64,000 bases of DNA from an uncultured Muribaculaceae bacterium. GTDB taxonomy: Bacteria; Bacteroidota; Bacteroidia; Bacteroidales; Muribaculaceae. This document shows, one piece after another, positions 27,503 to 40,810 of this stretch; position 1 is the first letter of the stretch, and each line of letters begins with the position of its first letter. The DNA lies in the NCBI GenBank assembly GCA_947179295.1, contig CAMXAZ010000005.1, forward strand, positions 23,721 through 87,720. The letters run 5' to 3'. A program made the position numbers and the translations under genes. The notes under the pieces were generated by a model, which was not told the DNA's origin, made no database searches, and saw only the letters and a program-made list of their open reading frames with translations.

Positions 27503-30451
27503 CTACTGACGATTTAACTTTGCGAGTAGCGGGGCTATGTTACGTCGCTTTGTTTCAATACCAAAGGTTGAATTTTCATCCTTCAACAGCAAGCGTCCTT
27601 CCTCAATGTCGCATTCCTTAATTGTGCCATCCAAACGCGTCTTAAGATATGTGATCGGCGCTCCTGTCTTTTCCAGGACAAACGGCAATAGCTCCGTCAT
27701 CGACTTTGACTGCTGAGTCGGATCATATAGCGCGTCTGTCAATTTGATCCCAACTTCCTCTGTGTCGAGTATCCCCTCTGATGTAAGAGGCACCAACACT
27801 TCTGTCACATACTCCACCCTTTCTTCCAGAGAATACATATTCTTCAGAAAGGCTACCCCTTCTGTCATAGCGTATCCACGCGCATCCTTGTCACTTCTGG
27901 CAGTAGCAAGAATCCATTTATAGAATGCGTCCTTGTCTACCTCATCATGTCTTAGATACAGAGCCCTGTGAGCCACAGCCATAATCTCGTCAGAAAGCGC
28001 AATCAAACCTGTATAATCGTCAAGTTTAAAATCTTTGTCTGTTGCGCGATAAAGCAGCATCAGTGCGCCTATGCCTCGTAGCCATTTATCATCATGGCTC
28101 AACAGAGTGCGCATCATGGAATCCCCTTTGCCGAACACTACCAGACTGAACATTTCATGCAAAAGCATATTGGCAGCAAGATATGCCGGATATATCATCC
28201 GGTCACCATGATAGCCCTGAACTTTCGCCCTGAGTTTCATCAAGGCATCGGCAGCCGCCACCGGAGCCCCCTCTACCAAAATACCGCATACAAAATGCTG
28301 CCCCCACGTAGAGAAATAGTCTCGCTCACAGCATGAATATTCCACAAGATACATCCGCGATTTGGAAAGCACCTCAATGTAATCCATATCAGCCAGACAT
28401 GCCAGATCTAAATTCAGCCTGCCTCGGTTCGGACAATTTCGGAATCCGACCGGAAACTCCGCATCATGACTGCAAAGTATGAAATCCTTAAAAATGGAAA
28501 TCCATTCGGGGGAATCCCTTACAATCCCGACGGCCGCTGCTGTGATCCGGGATACAAGTTCCATCTTCGTGGACGCAAGCATATTGCCGAGTGTGGAGAT
28601 TTTTGCCGGTATTGCTCCGGAATGACTGAAGGGGCCGTGCTGTATATCATCGAATATGAGCCTGATGCAATCCTCCGGATGACTTTGGAATCGGCGTAGG
28701 TTGAAAGCGGTGCGCACCCAATCCATAAACGCTCGGTCGGCAACTTCACGCGAATGTTCTGTGGAGAGTGATCTTGCTATTGCTTCCTCGGAATCGTAGA
28801 GGGTTGTCAGTCCTCCCTTCATTATATTGGATCCCATGTAGGCCATCAATTTTTCCAGAGCGTCATCGCCTATGCGCGTTACCAGCAGCGGTTGCTTTGT
28901 TGTGGCCCCTTGCAGCGAATTCGATAAGGTATAGCCTTCCGTATGGCCATCGGGATATGAAAGTATAAGATAGCGGTCGTGGAGTTTATTTGAATTCCCG
29001 GTAAGATTTTTCACCACAAGTTGCATCTCCGCAAAAAGAGTCGGATACTGTTGTATCATCATTAGGATCTTGTCAGCCCTGGTATCAGAAAAATCATCTA
29101 CGTAGGATGTGCCGTCAGGGTTCGTTTTCAGTCCTGTCTGTGTGATTACTGTATAACGGGCATGAGATTCCGACGAAGCAATGAAAAGCAATGCCACATC
29201 CTCAAAATACGGATCTTGAAGCAGGATGTCAGAAGCCCCCTCAGTTCTTTCCCTGAACCATTGAAGGAATTCCAATGCACCATGCACACCATCTTTGTCC
29301 TCGCCCGGATTCCACCCCTTGGGGAAGAATGCGTCATCCGGTTTTGTGCGGCACCGGGAATATTGCTCCTTATCGTGGGTTCTCCCCACGTTGCCCACAG
29401 AGAAACTATTGTTTGACACGCGTGTTATCTTCGCTGCATCATCTACGGCTCCTCTTTTCTTGTCGGGCATGGCATTACGTATCTTACTATGCCAATCAGA
29501 GGAAAGCTGAATCCGGTTGCTTACTATCTGCATGTTAATATTAAACCGCTTGATGATACTCATAGTGGCACGGTGTACGAGTCTACACTCTTTACCCTTG
29601 CACAACCAGATTTTAACATCAGTACGTCCAGGCCGCTCCGGCGAAGAAAAACTGAATTCCATTTCTGCGCCCTTACCCACCTTTTGGTAATGCACCTCGT
29701 CAGTCAATATTCTGTCATCGCCAGTAAGCCGCATGTTAACAATCACTTCGTCTTCTCCGTCATAAAGCTCTTTTCGAATAGTAACAATATGTGTTTTTCC
29801 GTGGTCTTGATTCGAATGAGTCACGAGCGAATGGCCGGACGCATCGCAGGCCGGACGGAAAAGAATTTCTATATTACCCACACGCCGAGCCATTATCCGG
29901 GTATCTGCCCCCAGAGATTCCGCTATGAAACGGGCTATGGAAGTGATGCCATTGTCTGGATCCGAGGGCATGATGGATCCGTAAGTCAAAAGAGAGGCCG
30001 GGTCCTGCAAGCGCCATGTATGGGAAAATGTAATGTCGCCAAGGAAATCGGCAACGATGCCCAACGGGACCTCCGATACTTCACGAGAAAAGTAAAAATT
30101 CAAATCCGACTCTTGCGGCGGCTTTATACCCCACTTGCGACATGTGTCAGCCAGCGAATGACCATTAATAAGGCCGGCAATTATATCGCAAATGACATCC
30201 GGACGGTCAACGATGGTTATAACTGCAACAAAACACCGTTTGACAATCTTTTCAGCAGAAGATTGCCGACTGTATGACAACGAAAGATCAATTTTTTTGA
30301 ACTCTCTGACTGAGACCGGGAGAGCCTTTGTCACAGAGAAAGGTTCCGCTACCGCATAAGCGATATGAAAAACCGGATTTTGATTGGTCGATCCAATACG
30401 AAGCACAAAGACTCGAAGTCTCAAAAAACGATAAAAAGAAGGCAGATTCAT
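27503..30451 (-). CDS. Large protein of unknown function; possible VPA1262-type / PLD-like domain
   Basis: Single 982-aa ORF; LLQDPYFEDVALLFIASS and KLHDRYLILSYPDGHTEGYTLSNSLQG resemble a degenerate PLD/HKD-like site. Family label is from memory and tentative. Confidence 0.6.
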   Translation of the reverse strand: MNLPSFYRFLRLRVFVLRIGSTNQNPVFHIAYAVAEPFSVTKALPVSVREFKKIDLSLSYSRQSSAEKIVKRCFVAVITIVDRPDVICDIIAGLINGHSLADTCRKWGIKPPQESDLNFYFSREVSEVPLGIVADFLGDITFSHTWRLQDPASLLTYGSIMPSDPDNGITSIARFIAESLGADTRIMARRVGNIEILFRPACDASGHSLVTHSNQDHGKTHIVTIRKELYDGEDEVIVNMRLTGDDRILTDEVHYQKVGKGAEMEFSFSSPERPGRTDVKIWLCKGKECRLVHRATMSIIKRFNINMQIVSNRIQLSSDWHSKIRNAMPDKKRGAVDDAAKITRVSNNSFSVGNVGRTHDKEQYSRCRTKPDDAFFPKGWNPGEDKDGVHGALEFLQWFRERTEGASDILLQDPYFEDVALLFIASSESHARYTVITQTGLKTNPDGTSYVDDFSDTRADKILMMIQQYPTLFAEMQLVVKNLTGNSNKLHDRYLILSYPDGHTEGYTLSNSLQGATTKQPLLVTRIGDDALEKLMAYMGSNIMKGGLTTLYDSEEAIARSLSTEHSREVADRAFMDWVRTAFNLRRFQSHPEDCIRLIFDDIQHGPFSHSGAIPAKISTLGNMLASTKMELVSRITAAAVGIVRDSPEWISIFKDFILCSHDAEFPVGFRNCPNRGRLNLDLACLADMDYIEVLSKSRMYLVEYSCCERDYFSTWGQHFVCGILVEGAPVAAADALMKLRAKVQGYHGDRMIYPAYLAANMLLHEMFSLVVFGKGDSMMRTLLSHDDKWLRGIGALMLLYRATDKDFKLDDYTGLIALSDEIMAVAHRALYLRHDEVDKDAFYKWILATARSDKDARGYAMTEGVAFLKNMYSLEERVEYVTEVLVPLTSEGILDTEEVGIKLTDALYDPTQQSKSMTELLPFVLEKTGAPITYLKTRLDGTIKECDIEEGRLLLKDENSTFGIETKRRNIAPLLAKLNRQ

Positions 30452-30532
30452 AAAACCATAAAATTGACGTGTATATAAAGAGGACGCTTTCTAACAACTT
30501 ACCTGAATTTAGAGGTATTTAAAAACAACCTC

Positions 30533-31225
30533 TTATTCCACGGATATTTCACGGATCTCTGGCAATTCTATTTTCTCGCCGAGGAAATGGGGCTTTTTGC
30601 CGAACCATATGTCAAGCATCATTTTGTCGCGGGCAAGCCATTCGCGCAACGCAAGTCTCATCCTCACCAATCGCCCGGCTCTAAGCGGAGCCGCCACGGC
30701 CACGGCTTCTATCCCGTTGGCCCCGGCAAGATACAAGGCTCTGGCACAATGGTCGGCCTGCGAGACGATTGTGAGTGCATCGCAACCGAACACCTCCTTG
30801 GCCCTGACCACCGAGTCAAGCGTGCGGAATCCAGCGAAGTCAAGCACAATCCTTTCAGCCGGAACACCGTGGGCTATGAGCGAGTCACGCATGGCTGTAG
30901 GCTCGTCATACAACGCCGTGTGATTGTCTCCGCTTGCTATTATATAGTCTACCTTGCCGGAGTGATAAAGCCGGGAGGCCGTCATGATGCGGTTTGTGAA
31001 GTATGAATTCGGGCGCCCCTTCCGGTTGAGCGGATTGGTGCCGAGGAGCAAGGCCGCTTTGTTATGCCTCACTGAATCAGTCACACCTGCATATATGCGC
31101 CCCTCAGCCGCTCTTTCCGTCATGACATTCGCATAGACTGTAAACGATAGCGTCAGGGTTGCAATGGCAGCGAGACTCAAAAGGATACGCCGCACCAACA
31201 AGCGTTTAATATTCGGTTGCTTCAT
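30533..31225 (-). CDS. SanA/ElyC/YdcF family (DUF218) membrane protein
   Basis: AALLLGTNPLNRKGRPNSYFTNRIMTASRLYHSGKVDYIIASGD and LDFAGFRTLDSVVRAKEVFG; N-terminal TM; start at MKQPNIKRLL. Confidence 0.85.
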   Translation of the reverse strand: MKQPNIKRLLVRRILLSLAAIATLTLSFTVYANVMTERAAEGRIYAGVTDSVRHNKAALLLGTNPLNRKGRPNSYFTNRIMTASRLYHSGKVDYIIASGDNHTALYDEPTAMRDSLIAHGVPAERIVLDFAGFRTLDSVVRAKEVFGCDALTIVSQADHCARALYLAGANGIEAVAVAAPLRAGRLVRMRLALREWLARDKMMLDIWFGKKPHFLGEKIELPEIREISVE

Positions 31226-31323
31226 GATAATGGCTTCAGAGATCTGTTTCACGACTGTAAAGTTAAGAGTTTTTTTCAACAACCTCTATGCATAATTTCA
31301 GCAAATTTGTCATTCTGCTTTGA

Positions 31324-34518
<3,195 letters not shown>

Positions 34519-34546
34519 CCTACTCCTGAAATAACAGACCACAAAC

Positions 34547-34594
34547 AATACCACCGTCTCAGTCCGCAAGAAACCGGACCGAGACGGTGGTATT
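34547..34594. terminator. Bidirectional terminator-like hairpin
   Basis: AATACCACCGTCTC...GAGACGGTGGTATT, 14-bp arms, between convergent GH2 and GlsB genes. Confidence 0.75.
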
Positions 34595-34640
34595 CAAATA
34601 TAGTTACTTAACTAAAATATTTTTAGCAAATGATAATAAA

Positions 34641-34892
34641 TCACCTTGTCACAGCCCGGCTCAACAGCCCGACAATCCACAGAAGGAAGATGGCTCCGAC
34701 CACAGACGTTATCAGATTACCAATGATCCCTACGGCCGTGATGCCAAGCAGTCCGAAAAGCCAACCGCCAAGCACACCGCCGATTATGCCTACTATCAAA
34801 TTCACAATAACACCAAAACCGCCACCTCTCATAAGCTTGCCGGCAACGAAACCGGACACAATTCCAATGATTATATACCACAAAAAGTTCAT
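34641..34892 (-). CDS. GlsB/YeaQ/YmgE family stress-response membrane protein
   Basis: MNFLWYIIIGIVSGFVAGKLMRGGGFGVIVNLIVGIIGGVLGGWLFGLLG. Confidence 0.9.
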   Translation of the reverse strand: MNFLWYIIIGIVSGFVAGKLMRGGGFGVIVNLIVGIIGGVLGGWLFGLLGITAVGIIGNLITSVVGAIFLLWIVGLLSRAVTR

Positions 34893-35297
34893 AGCTGAAA
34901 TAGTTTTAACAGGTTTTCAATATTCTCTCCAACGGCTCACCCCCCTTTTTGGTTCATCACACCTGTTTATTTCCCGAAGCAGAAGCTTTATATATAATAT
35001 ATATTTATTAAATTTGTGGCCTCTATGAAAAACGCTTTATACACACGCGCACGATTATTGTTACAATCCGCCTGACATTGTAACATTTTTGTAATTTTTA
35101 TTTTTAGTGCACAAATCATTGAACACCAACAAAATACACCAATTTGTAACAACTTTGTCATCAAATTAACATATTTTTACATTAAATTTCTGAATATTCC
35201 GCCTCAAGGCAGTAATTTTGAACTGTCAAACAAAACGAGCACCGACAAACAATCGAAATTAACAACTCTCCATTACCTCAATAAAAACGCTTCAATT

Positions 35298-35801
35298 ATG
35301 GGAACTCAGGAATTTCAGAACAAGCTTATGAGCCTTCAGAGCAACCTTCTCAACTTTGCGTACATGCTCACATCCAACCGTGACAACGCTTATGACCTGC
35401 TGCAGGACACCACCCTGAAGGCCCTCGACAACGAAAGCAAGTATGTTGACAACACCAACTTCAAAGGCTGGGTTTTCACCATCATGCGCAACATTTTTAT
35501 CAACAACTATCGTCGCGTAGCACGCTCGGCAACTGTCATCGACCAGACTGAAGATCTCTATCACCTGAACCTTTCGCAGGATTCAGGCCTCGAAACCCCC
35601 GAAGGATCTTTCGGAGCAAACGAGATCACAGATGCGATCAACGCTTTCCCCGATGAATACCGCATCCCCTTCTCAATGCACGTGGCCGGCTACAAATACA
35701 ACGAGATCGCTGAAAAGATGAATCTCCCCCTCGGCACTATCAAGAGCCGTATCTTCTTCGCTCGCAAGAAACTCCAGACTCAGTTTGCCGACTACCGCTA
35801 A
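35298..35801 (+). CDS. ECF-type RNA polymerase sigma factor
   Basis: NLLNFAYMLTSNRDNAYDLLQDTTLKAL...GWVFTIMRNIFINNYRR; region 4 YKYNEIAEKMNLPLGTIKSRIFFARKKL. Confidence 0.93.
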   Translation: MGTQEFQNKLMSLQSNLLNFAYMLTSNRDNAYDLLQDTTLKALDNESKYVDNTNFKGWVFTIMRNIFINNYRRVARSATVIDQTEDLYHLNLSQDSGLETPEGSFGANEITDAINAFPDEYRIPFSMHVAGYKYNEIAEKMNLPLGTIKSRIFFARKKLQTQFADYR

Positions 35802-36000
35802 GGCGCGTGCCGACGACTGGCCTGATGAATGCAGGACTCAAAGTCCCGGCGTCATCATAATAAAAACTATTTTGTAGAGATTAAGTTTCATGTTTCAACT
35901 ATAGCTGTTTCCAGACAAGGTTAAATAATGGTAAATAAATAAGATTGGTTTAAACACACACATACGGAAACAATTTTAAGGTATTGATTTGAACACACTA

Positions 36001-36034
36001 AAGTCCGGCGCGAAGCGATTTCGCCGCCGGACTT
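36001..36034. terminator. Terminator-like hairpin
   Basis: AAGTCCGGCG...CGCCGGACTT between convergent sigma factor and GH36 genes. Confidence 0.6.
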
Positions 36035-36041
36035 GTCATTC

Positions 36042-36076
36042 AGAGGACGTTTGACGACAATTCTCAAACGTCCTCT
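36042..36076. terminator. Terminator-like hairpin
   Basis: AGAGGACGTTTGA...TCAAACGTCCTCT perfect 13-bp arms. Confidence 0.65.
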
Positions 36077-36108
36077 GACCTATATATATACTCTATACCC
36101 CTTTCTTT

Positions 36109-38322
36109 TCACTCTGCTGTCAGCAACAGGACTCTCGAACCCCATTCGGTGCGTTTGTCCTTGTCAACATTGTAGCCTACCGGCATTTCAAGCCCGTTGT
36201 CCATCAGATAACGGCCGGAAAAAGTTTTGCCTTCATATCGGAGCGGCTTATTGTCTATGCGGTTTATCTCGCGCACCTTATAATTCCGGTCAGGATCCAA
36301 GCCGGCCATCTTCACGCGCGGAAGCTGCTGGTTGCGGAATGCCTCGGTCTTCCACCAGAAATAGACAGCCTTGTCTTTTTCAGGAGTGGCATACAGCAGA
36401 GAGGCCACACCGAGTCCGTCATAAGGCGACTGCAGGCGATAGATATCACCCTGCTGGACAATCGGGCGTATCTCCTTGTACTCGGCTATCGCCTTGCGAC
36501 ACTGCTCCCTTTCCGCCTCCGACATGTCGCGCGGCTGTATCTCCATGCCCAGGCGCCCGCTCATAGCCACGTCGATGCGGTATTTCAGCGGCATCGAGCG
36601 ATAAGTCTGATGGTTGGGAGTGGCGCTGATGTGCGAGGCCATAGCCACGGCCGGGAAAAAGTAGGAAGCACCCCACTGCATGTAGACTCTCTGAAGGGCA
36701 TCGGTGTTGTCGCTAACCCAAAATTCGTCGAACCAGGGAAGCACACCGTAGTTTGCACGACCGCCGCCGCTTGCACATGTCTGTATGGTCAGGTCGGGAT
36801 ACTTGGCGCGGATGCGGTCAAGCACTTTGGCAAGACCTTTGTGATAGTCTATGTAGAGATGGCTTTGATTATCGGCTGAAAGATATTGCGAGCCGTGGCT
36901 GCGGACCGACATGTTGGCATCCCATTTGATATAGTCGATTTCAGGATATTTCGTCATCAGAGTATCTACGACCTCAAAAACCAGATCCTGAACCGCCGGG
37001 TTTGAGAGATCAAGCACAAGCTGAGTGCCTCCGCGTCCGTAGACATGATCGCGGTGGCCGGGCTTGATCACGTATTCAGGATGCTTCTCATAAAGTTCGC
37101 TTTTAGAGTTTGTCATCTCAGGCTCTATCCATATGCCGAACTTAATGCCCTTGCTTTTGGCCGCATCAATCAGGCCCTGTATGCCGTGGGGCAGCTTGCG
37201 GGTGTCTACGATCCAGTCGCCGAGACCCTGCGTGGCGTTGTCGCGCGGGTGCTTCACGCCAAACCAGCCATCGTCCATGACGAAGAGTTCTCCGCCCATC
37301 GAGGCGATGTCAGCCATCATGTTTTCCATTCCGGTTTCTTCGACATCGAAATAGACACCCTCCCAGCTGTTGAGCAGGATCTTGCGGAGTTCATTGCCGT
37401 GGGCTATCCTGTGGTTACGGCCCCAGCGGTGGAAATGTCGGCTCACTCCGCTCATGCCCTCGTTGCTGTAAGTAAAGGCCAGCGGCGGGGTTACGAACAC
37501 CTCGTCTTTCTTCAGATGATACTCCGAATTATCCTCATTAATGCCGGCAAAAAAGCGGTGATAGTCAGTCTCGTCGGTATCAATTACCAGTTTGTAGTTT
37601 CCGCTGTAGCAGAGGGCGGCACCGATGACGCGACCGTCATTCTCACGCGGCTTACCATCAAGCGAAAGCATCAGTTCGCCGTGGGCCGTATGGGAGTTGC
37701 GCACACCGTCGCGGTCTTTGATCACACGCATTCCGTGGGTCAGGCGCGAGCAGTCAACCCGACTTTCATTGCCCCAGCTTCCGTAGAGCTGCGAGAGCCA
37801 GACATCGCCATAGCGCACAGGCAGACATCCCGATGCGAAACGGTCGAGCGTCACAATGCCCTTCTCCTGATGAGAAATTTCAGTCCATGTCTCGATGACA
37901 TCTTCGCCCGGATATGTGCGATAGTTGACACTGACAGTGAAAGGATAGTGGGAATCACGAAGCTTCACGCTTGTGATTTCCGAGTCGCCGTCCTTGCGGG
38001 CCGACGTGCTTTCCACTTTAAGGTCAAGCGTCATGTTTCCGTCAGCATGGACCGCACTCAGAGCCGCTTCACGTGTAGTGTCAAGCCCGTAGGCGGGATA
38101 TGCGTCGGCCACGGGGCTTCCGGCCGCCCTGAGATTGTCAGCGTCAGAGTCGGAGATGCGGCCGCCGTAATAGAGAAACTTCAGATTTTTCCCTTTTTCG
38201 GCATCAAGCACCATTGAGGTCGACGGAGTGTCGAGTTTAAGCACTTTGGCATATGCGCTCCACGGAAGTCCTGCAAACAGGACAGCAGCGAGTGAGACGC
38301 GCGCTATCATTCTGTGTTTCAT
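36109..38322 (-). CDS. Glycoside hydrolase family 36 alpha-galactosidase
   Basis: DDGWFG, GLGDWIVDTRKLPHG, KFGIWIEPEMTN, IDYIKWDANM, QTCASGGGRANYGVLPWFDEFWVSDNTDALQR. Start at MKHRMIARVS with signal peptide. Confidence 0.93.
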   Translation of the reverse strand: MKHRMIARVSLAAVLFAGLPWSAYAKVLKLDTPSTSMVLDAEKGKNLKFLYYGGRISDSDADNLRAAGSPVADAYPAYGLDTTREAALSAVHADGNMTLDLKVESTSARKDGDSEITSVKLRDSHYPFTVSVNYRTYPGEDVIETWTEISHQEKGIVTLDRFASGCLPVRYGDVWLSQLYGSWGNESRVDCSRLTHGMRVIKDRDGVRNSHTAHGELMLSLDGKPRENDGRVIGAALCYSGNYKLVIDTDETDYHRFFAGINEDNSEYHLKKDEVFVTPPLAFTYSNEGMSGVSRHFHRWGRNHRIAHGNELRKILLNSWEGVYFDVEETGMENMMADIASMGGELFVMDDGWFGVKHPRDNATQGLGDWIVDTRKLPHGIQGLIDAAKSKGIKFGIWIEPEMTNSKSELYEKHPEYVIKPGHRDHVYGRGGTQLVLDLSNPAVQDLVFEVVDTLMTKYPEIDYIKWDANMSVRSHGSQYLSADNQSHLYIDYHKGLAKVLDRIRAKYPDLTIQTCASGGGRANYGVLPWFDEFWVSDNTDALQRVYMQWGASYFFPAVAMASHISATPNHQTYRSMPLKYRIDVAMSGRLGMEIQPRDMSEAEREQCRKAIAEYKEIRPIVQQGDIYRLQSPYDGLGVASLLYATPEKDKAVYFWWKTEAFRNQQLPRVKMAGLDPDRNYKVREINRIDNKPLRYEGKTFSGRYLMDNGLEMPVGYNVDKDKRTEWGSRVLLLTAE

Positions 38323-38332
38323 ATGGCAGATG

Positions 38333-39223
38333 TTAGGAGTTTTTGGATTCAAGCAGAAGTTCACCGAATTCGAGAATGCTTTTTGCTGTGATGTCAGGCA
38401 TCGGATCGGATGCAAGAGCAGTTTCAAGAGTCGTCTCGCCCGAAAGCACCAGCACTCCGAGCGCTCCCGCGTTGCGGGCCATAGCGACATCGGTGTAGAT
38501 GCGGTCGCCACACATGGCAATCTCGTCGGCGGCGAGACCGTAGCGGTGACGTATGCCCGAAAGCATGTCGGGGTTGGGTTTGCCGATCACGATATCCGGC
38601 TGCCGACCGGTGGCATATTCAATCGCGCTGCAAATCGAGCCACAGTCCACAAGCACTGTCGGTTGATCTGTGGGGCAGACTTTGTCAGGATTCGTGGCTA
38701 TATAGGGAACGCCTTGCGAGGCGAGCCATGCGGCATGACAGAGGCGCGGATATTCCAGAGTGGTATCAAAGGCCACCACCAGGGCTTCAGGCAGCACTCC
38801 GGTCTCCACCGGGGCGATCTCGAAGCCTGCGGCCTCAAACTCGGCAAGCATACTGGGGGTGCCGAGTGCGAAGATCCTTCTGACGCCGGGCATATTGGCT
38901 TTGAGATAGTCAATGGTGGCGACTGCCGTGGTGTACATTTTCTCCGGTCCGGTCTTGATTCCGAGCCGTTCGAGTTTGACGAGATAGTCGGCGATGCTGC
39001 GGGTAGGATTGTTGGTCAGAAACGAATATCCTATGCCGTTGGCTTCGAGCATTTCAAGAAACGGACGTGTGAAGGGGAAGAGCGTGGCGCCCATATAGAT
39101 GGTGCCGTCCATGTCAAGAGCCACATGGCGCACCTTGCGGCATGCCTCCATCAGGCGCTCGCGGTCAAGCGGCGAGATCCAGGTGGTGCATCCGGCGGTC
39201 AGACTGTCATTATTTGCTTTCAT
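38333..39223 (-). CDS. HAD-IIA family sugar/glycerol-phosphate phosphatase (NagD-like)
   Basis: VALDMDGTIYMGATLFP, SFLTNNPTRS, IVIGKPNPDML, MCGDRIYTDVAMARNAG. Confidence 0.88.
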   Translation of the reverse strand: MKANNDSLTAGCTTWISPLDRERLMEACRKVRHVALDMDGTIYMGATLFPFTRPFLEMLEANGIGYSFLTNNPTRSIADYLVKLERLGIKTGPEKMYTTAVATIDYLKANMPGVRRIFALGTPSMLAEFEAAGFEIAPVETGVLPEALVVAFDTTLEYPRLCHAAWLASQGVPYIATNPDKVCPTDQPTVLVDCGSICSAIEYATGRQPDIVIGKPNPDMLSGIRHRYGLAADEIAMCGDRIYTDVAMARNAGALGVLVLSGETTLETALASDPMPDITAKSILEFGELLLESKNS

Positions 39224-40745
39224 GGCTTTCGCTTTCGTGAAGACCGTCGATAGCCTTCTGTTCTTCATAAAATCTATTGCTGCGCGCATAGCCGTCGCGT
39301 GGAGCCATCCACATTGAGATGAATGTCAGCGCGCCGAGAATACCTACGGCGATAATTATATAGAACACCATGTTCCATCCCCAGCGGTCGGCCACTATGC
39401 CGATGCCGATTGCCGAGACGAAAGATCCGAAGTAGCCGAAGATGCCGGCCAGTCCGTTGGCTGTAGCCGAAGCCTCTTTGGTTGCATGGTTGGCAGACGC
39501 GATGCCGATCAGAGCCTGCGGGCCATAGATAAAGAATCCGGCCATAGCAAGGAAGAGCGTGGAGACTATTATAGGCAGTCCGGGGAACATGATGAAGATC
39601 CCCATGAAGACAACGGCAAAAGCCATGCACACGAAACACATCCGGTGGGCCTTGCCGTGGAATATATGGTCTGTGGCCCATCCGGCAAAAATGGTACCTA
39701 TGATAGCGAAGATTTCAAAAGCGCCCACTGACCAGGCAGCATCCTCGATGGACATGTTGCGTGCTTCGGTCAGAAATTTAGGGCCCCAGTCGAGAATACC
39801 CATGCGCATCACATAGACAAAGATGTTGGCAATGCAGAGAGTCCAGATCCAGCGGTTGGTCCACACCATAGCTTTGAGGAATTTGCCGCGCGAGGGAGTC
39901 TTGCCGTCCTTGGCATCCGACTTTCCGGTATGGGTGCCGGGCAATTCAGGGAGGCCCACAGAGCGAGGATCGTCACGAAGGCCGAAATAGAGCCACAAAG
40001 CACCGCAGACAGCCAGACAGGCCGGAAGCCAGAAACACCATTTCCAGGCATCCCAGTGGGAAGCATAGCTGAGAATAGTCTTCATATGCTCGCTGTCTGA
40101 AGGATCGAGATTGAGGTTTGCGGCTATTGTCTGTATGATTTCAGGATTTCCGCTGAGGTCACGCCCCATAGTACCCATGATATAGCCGCAGACCACCACA
40201 GCCGCAGCAGCGCCGATAGAGTGGGAGGTATTCCAGATCGACATCTTTGTGGCCAGCTGCGAGGGGTGTATCCATGACGGGAGCAGACGTGCGCACGGCG
40301 GATAGCCCACTCCCTGGAAATACTGGTTGAGGACTATGGTCACTGCCATCAGCATGATCAGCATATTGATGAAATCAGGTCCGCTGTCCACTCCTGTGAT
40401 CCAGGCGCTTATATTGACTCCGAAGCCGAACATAAAGTTTGATGCGGCACAAAGCAGCAGACCGACGGCCATGATGACGCGGGCACTGAAGCGATCGACA
40501 ATGAAGCCGTTGACAAAACGCGAAAGGCCGTAGATCAGCGATCCGACACCGATCACGATTCCGAAACTTGTGTTTGAGATGCCGTATTGCGCCGTGAGGC
40601 CGGGCATGGCGATCGAGAAGTTCTTTCTGACAAAATAATAGATAGCATAGCCGATCATGGAGACCACTATGGTGCGCATCTGCCATGACTTGAACTGCTT
40701 GACCACTTCCGGTTTCCAGCCGGCATAGATGTTTTCAGTCGACAT
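39210..40745 (-). CDS. glpT: MFS organophosphate:Pi antiporter, GlpT-like glycerol-3-phosphate transporter
   Basis: YAIYYFVRKNFSIAMPGL, GLSRFVNGFIVDRFSARVIMAVGLLL; located in the glp cluster. Confidence 0.88.
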   Translation of the reverse strand: MSTENIYAGWKPEVVKQFKSWQMRTIVVSMIGYAIYYFVRKNFSIAMPGLTAQYGISNTSFGIVIGVGSLIYGLSRFVNGFIVDRFSARVIMAVGLLLCAASNFMFGFGVNISAWITGVDSGPDFINMLIMLMAVTIVLNQYFQGVGYPPCARLLPSWIHPSQLATKMSIWNTSHSIGAAAAVVVCGYIMGTMGRDLSGNPEIIQTIAANLNLDPSDSEHMKTILSYASHWDAWKWCFWLPACLAVCGALWLYFGLRDDPRSVGLPELPGTHTGKSDAKDGKTPSRGKFLKAMVWTNRWIWTLCIANIFVYVMRMGILDWGPKFLTEARNMSIEDAAWSVGAFEIFAIIGTIFAGWATDHIFHGKAHRMCFVCMAFAVVFMGIFIMFPGLPIIVSTLFLAMAGFFIYGPQALIGIASANHATKEASATANGLAGIFGYFGSFVSAIGIGIVADRWGWNMVFYIIIAVGILGALTFISMWMAPRDGYARSNRFYEEQKAIDGLHESESHESK

Positions 40746-40810
40746 ATCTGATTTGGTATTAAATTTTTCAGGCTATATTTTCATTTTTGGTGTTTCCATT
40801 TTCGGTGTTT

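Noticed and set aside
29489-30277. 262-aa plus-strand ORF opposite the 982-aa protein
   Set aside because: Overlaps entirely with a much longer continuous minus-strand ORF; no recognisable domain.
37045-38217. 390-aa plus-strand ORF opposite GH36
   Set aside because: Antisense artefact; the minus strand encodes all GH36 catalytic motifs.
38228-39253. 341-aa plus-strand ORF opposite the HAD gene
   Set aside because: Antisense artefact; HAD motifs are on the minus strand.
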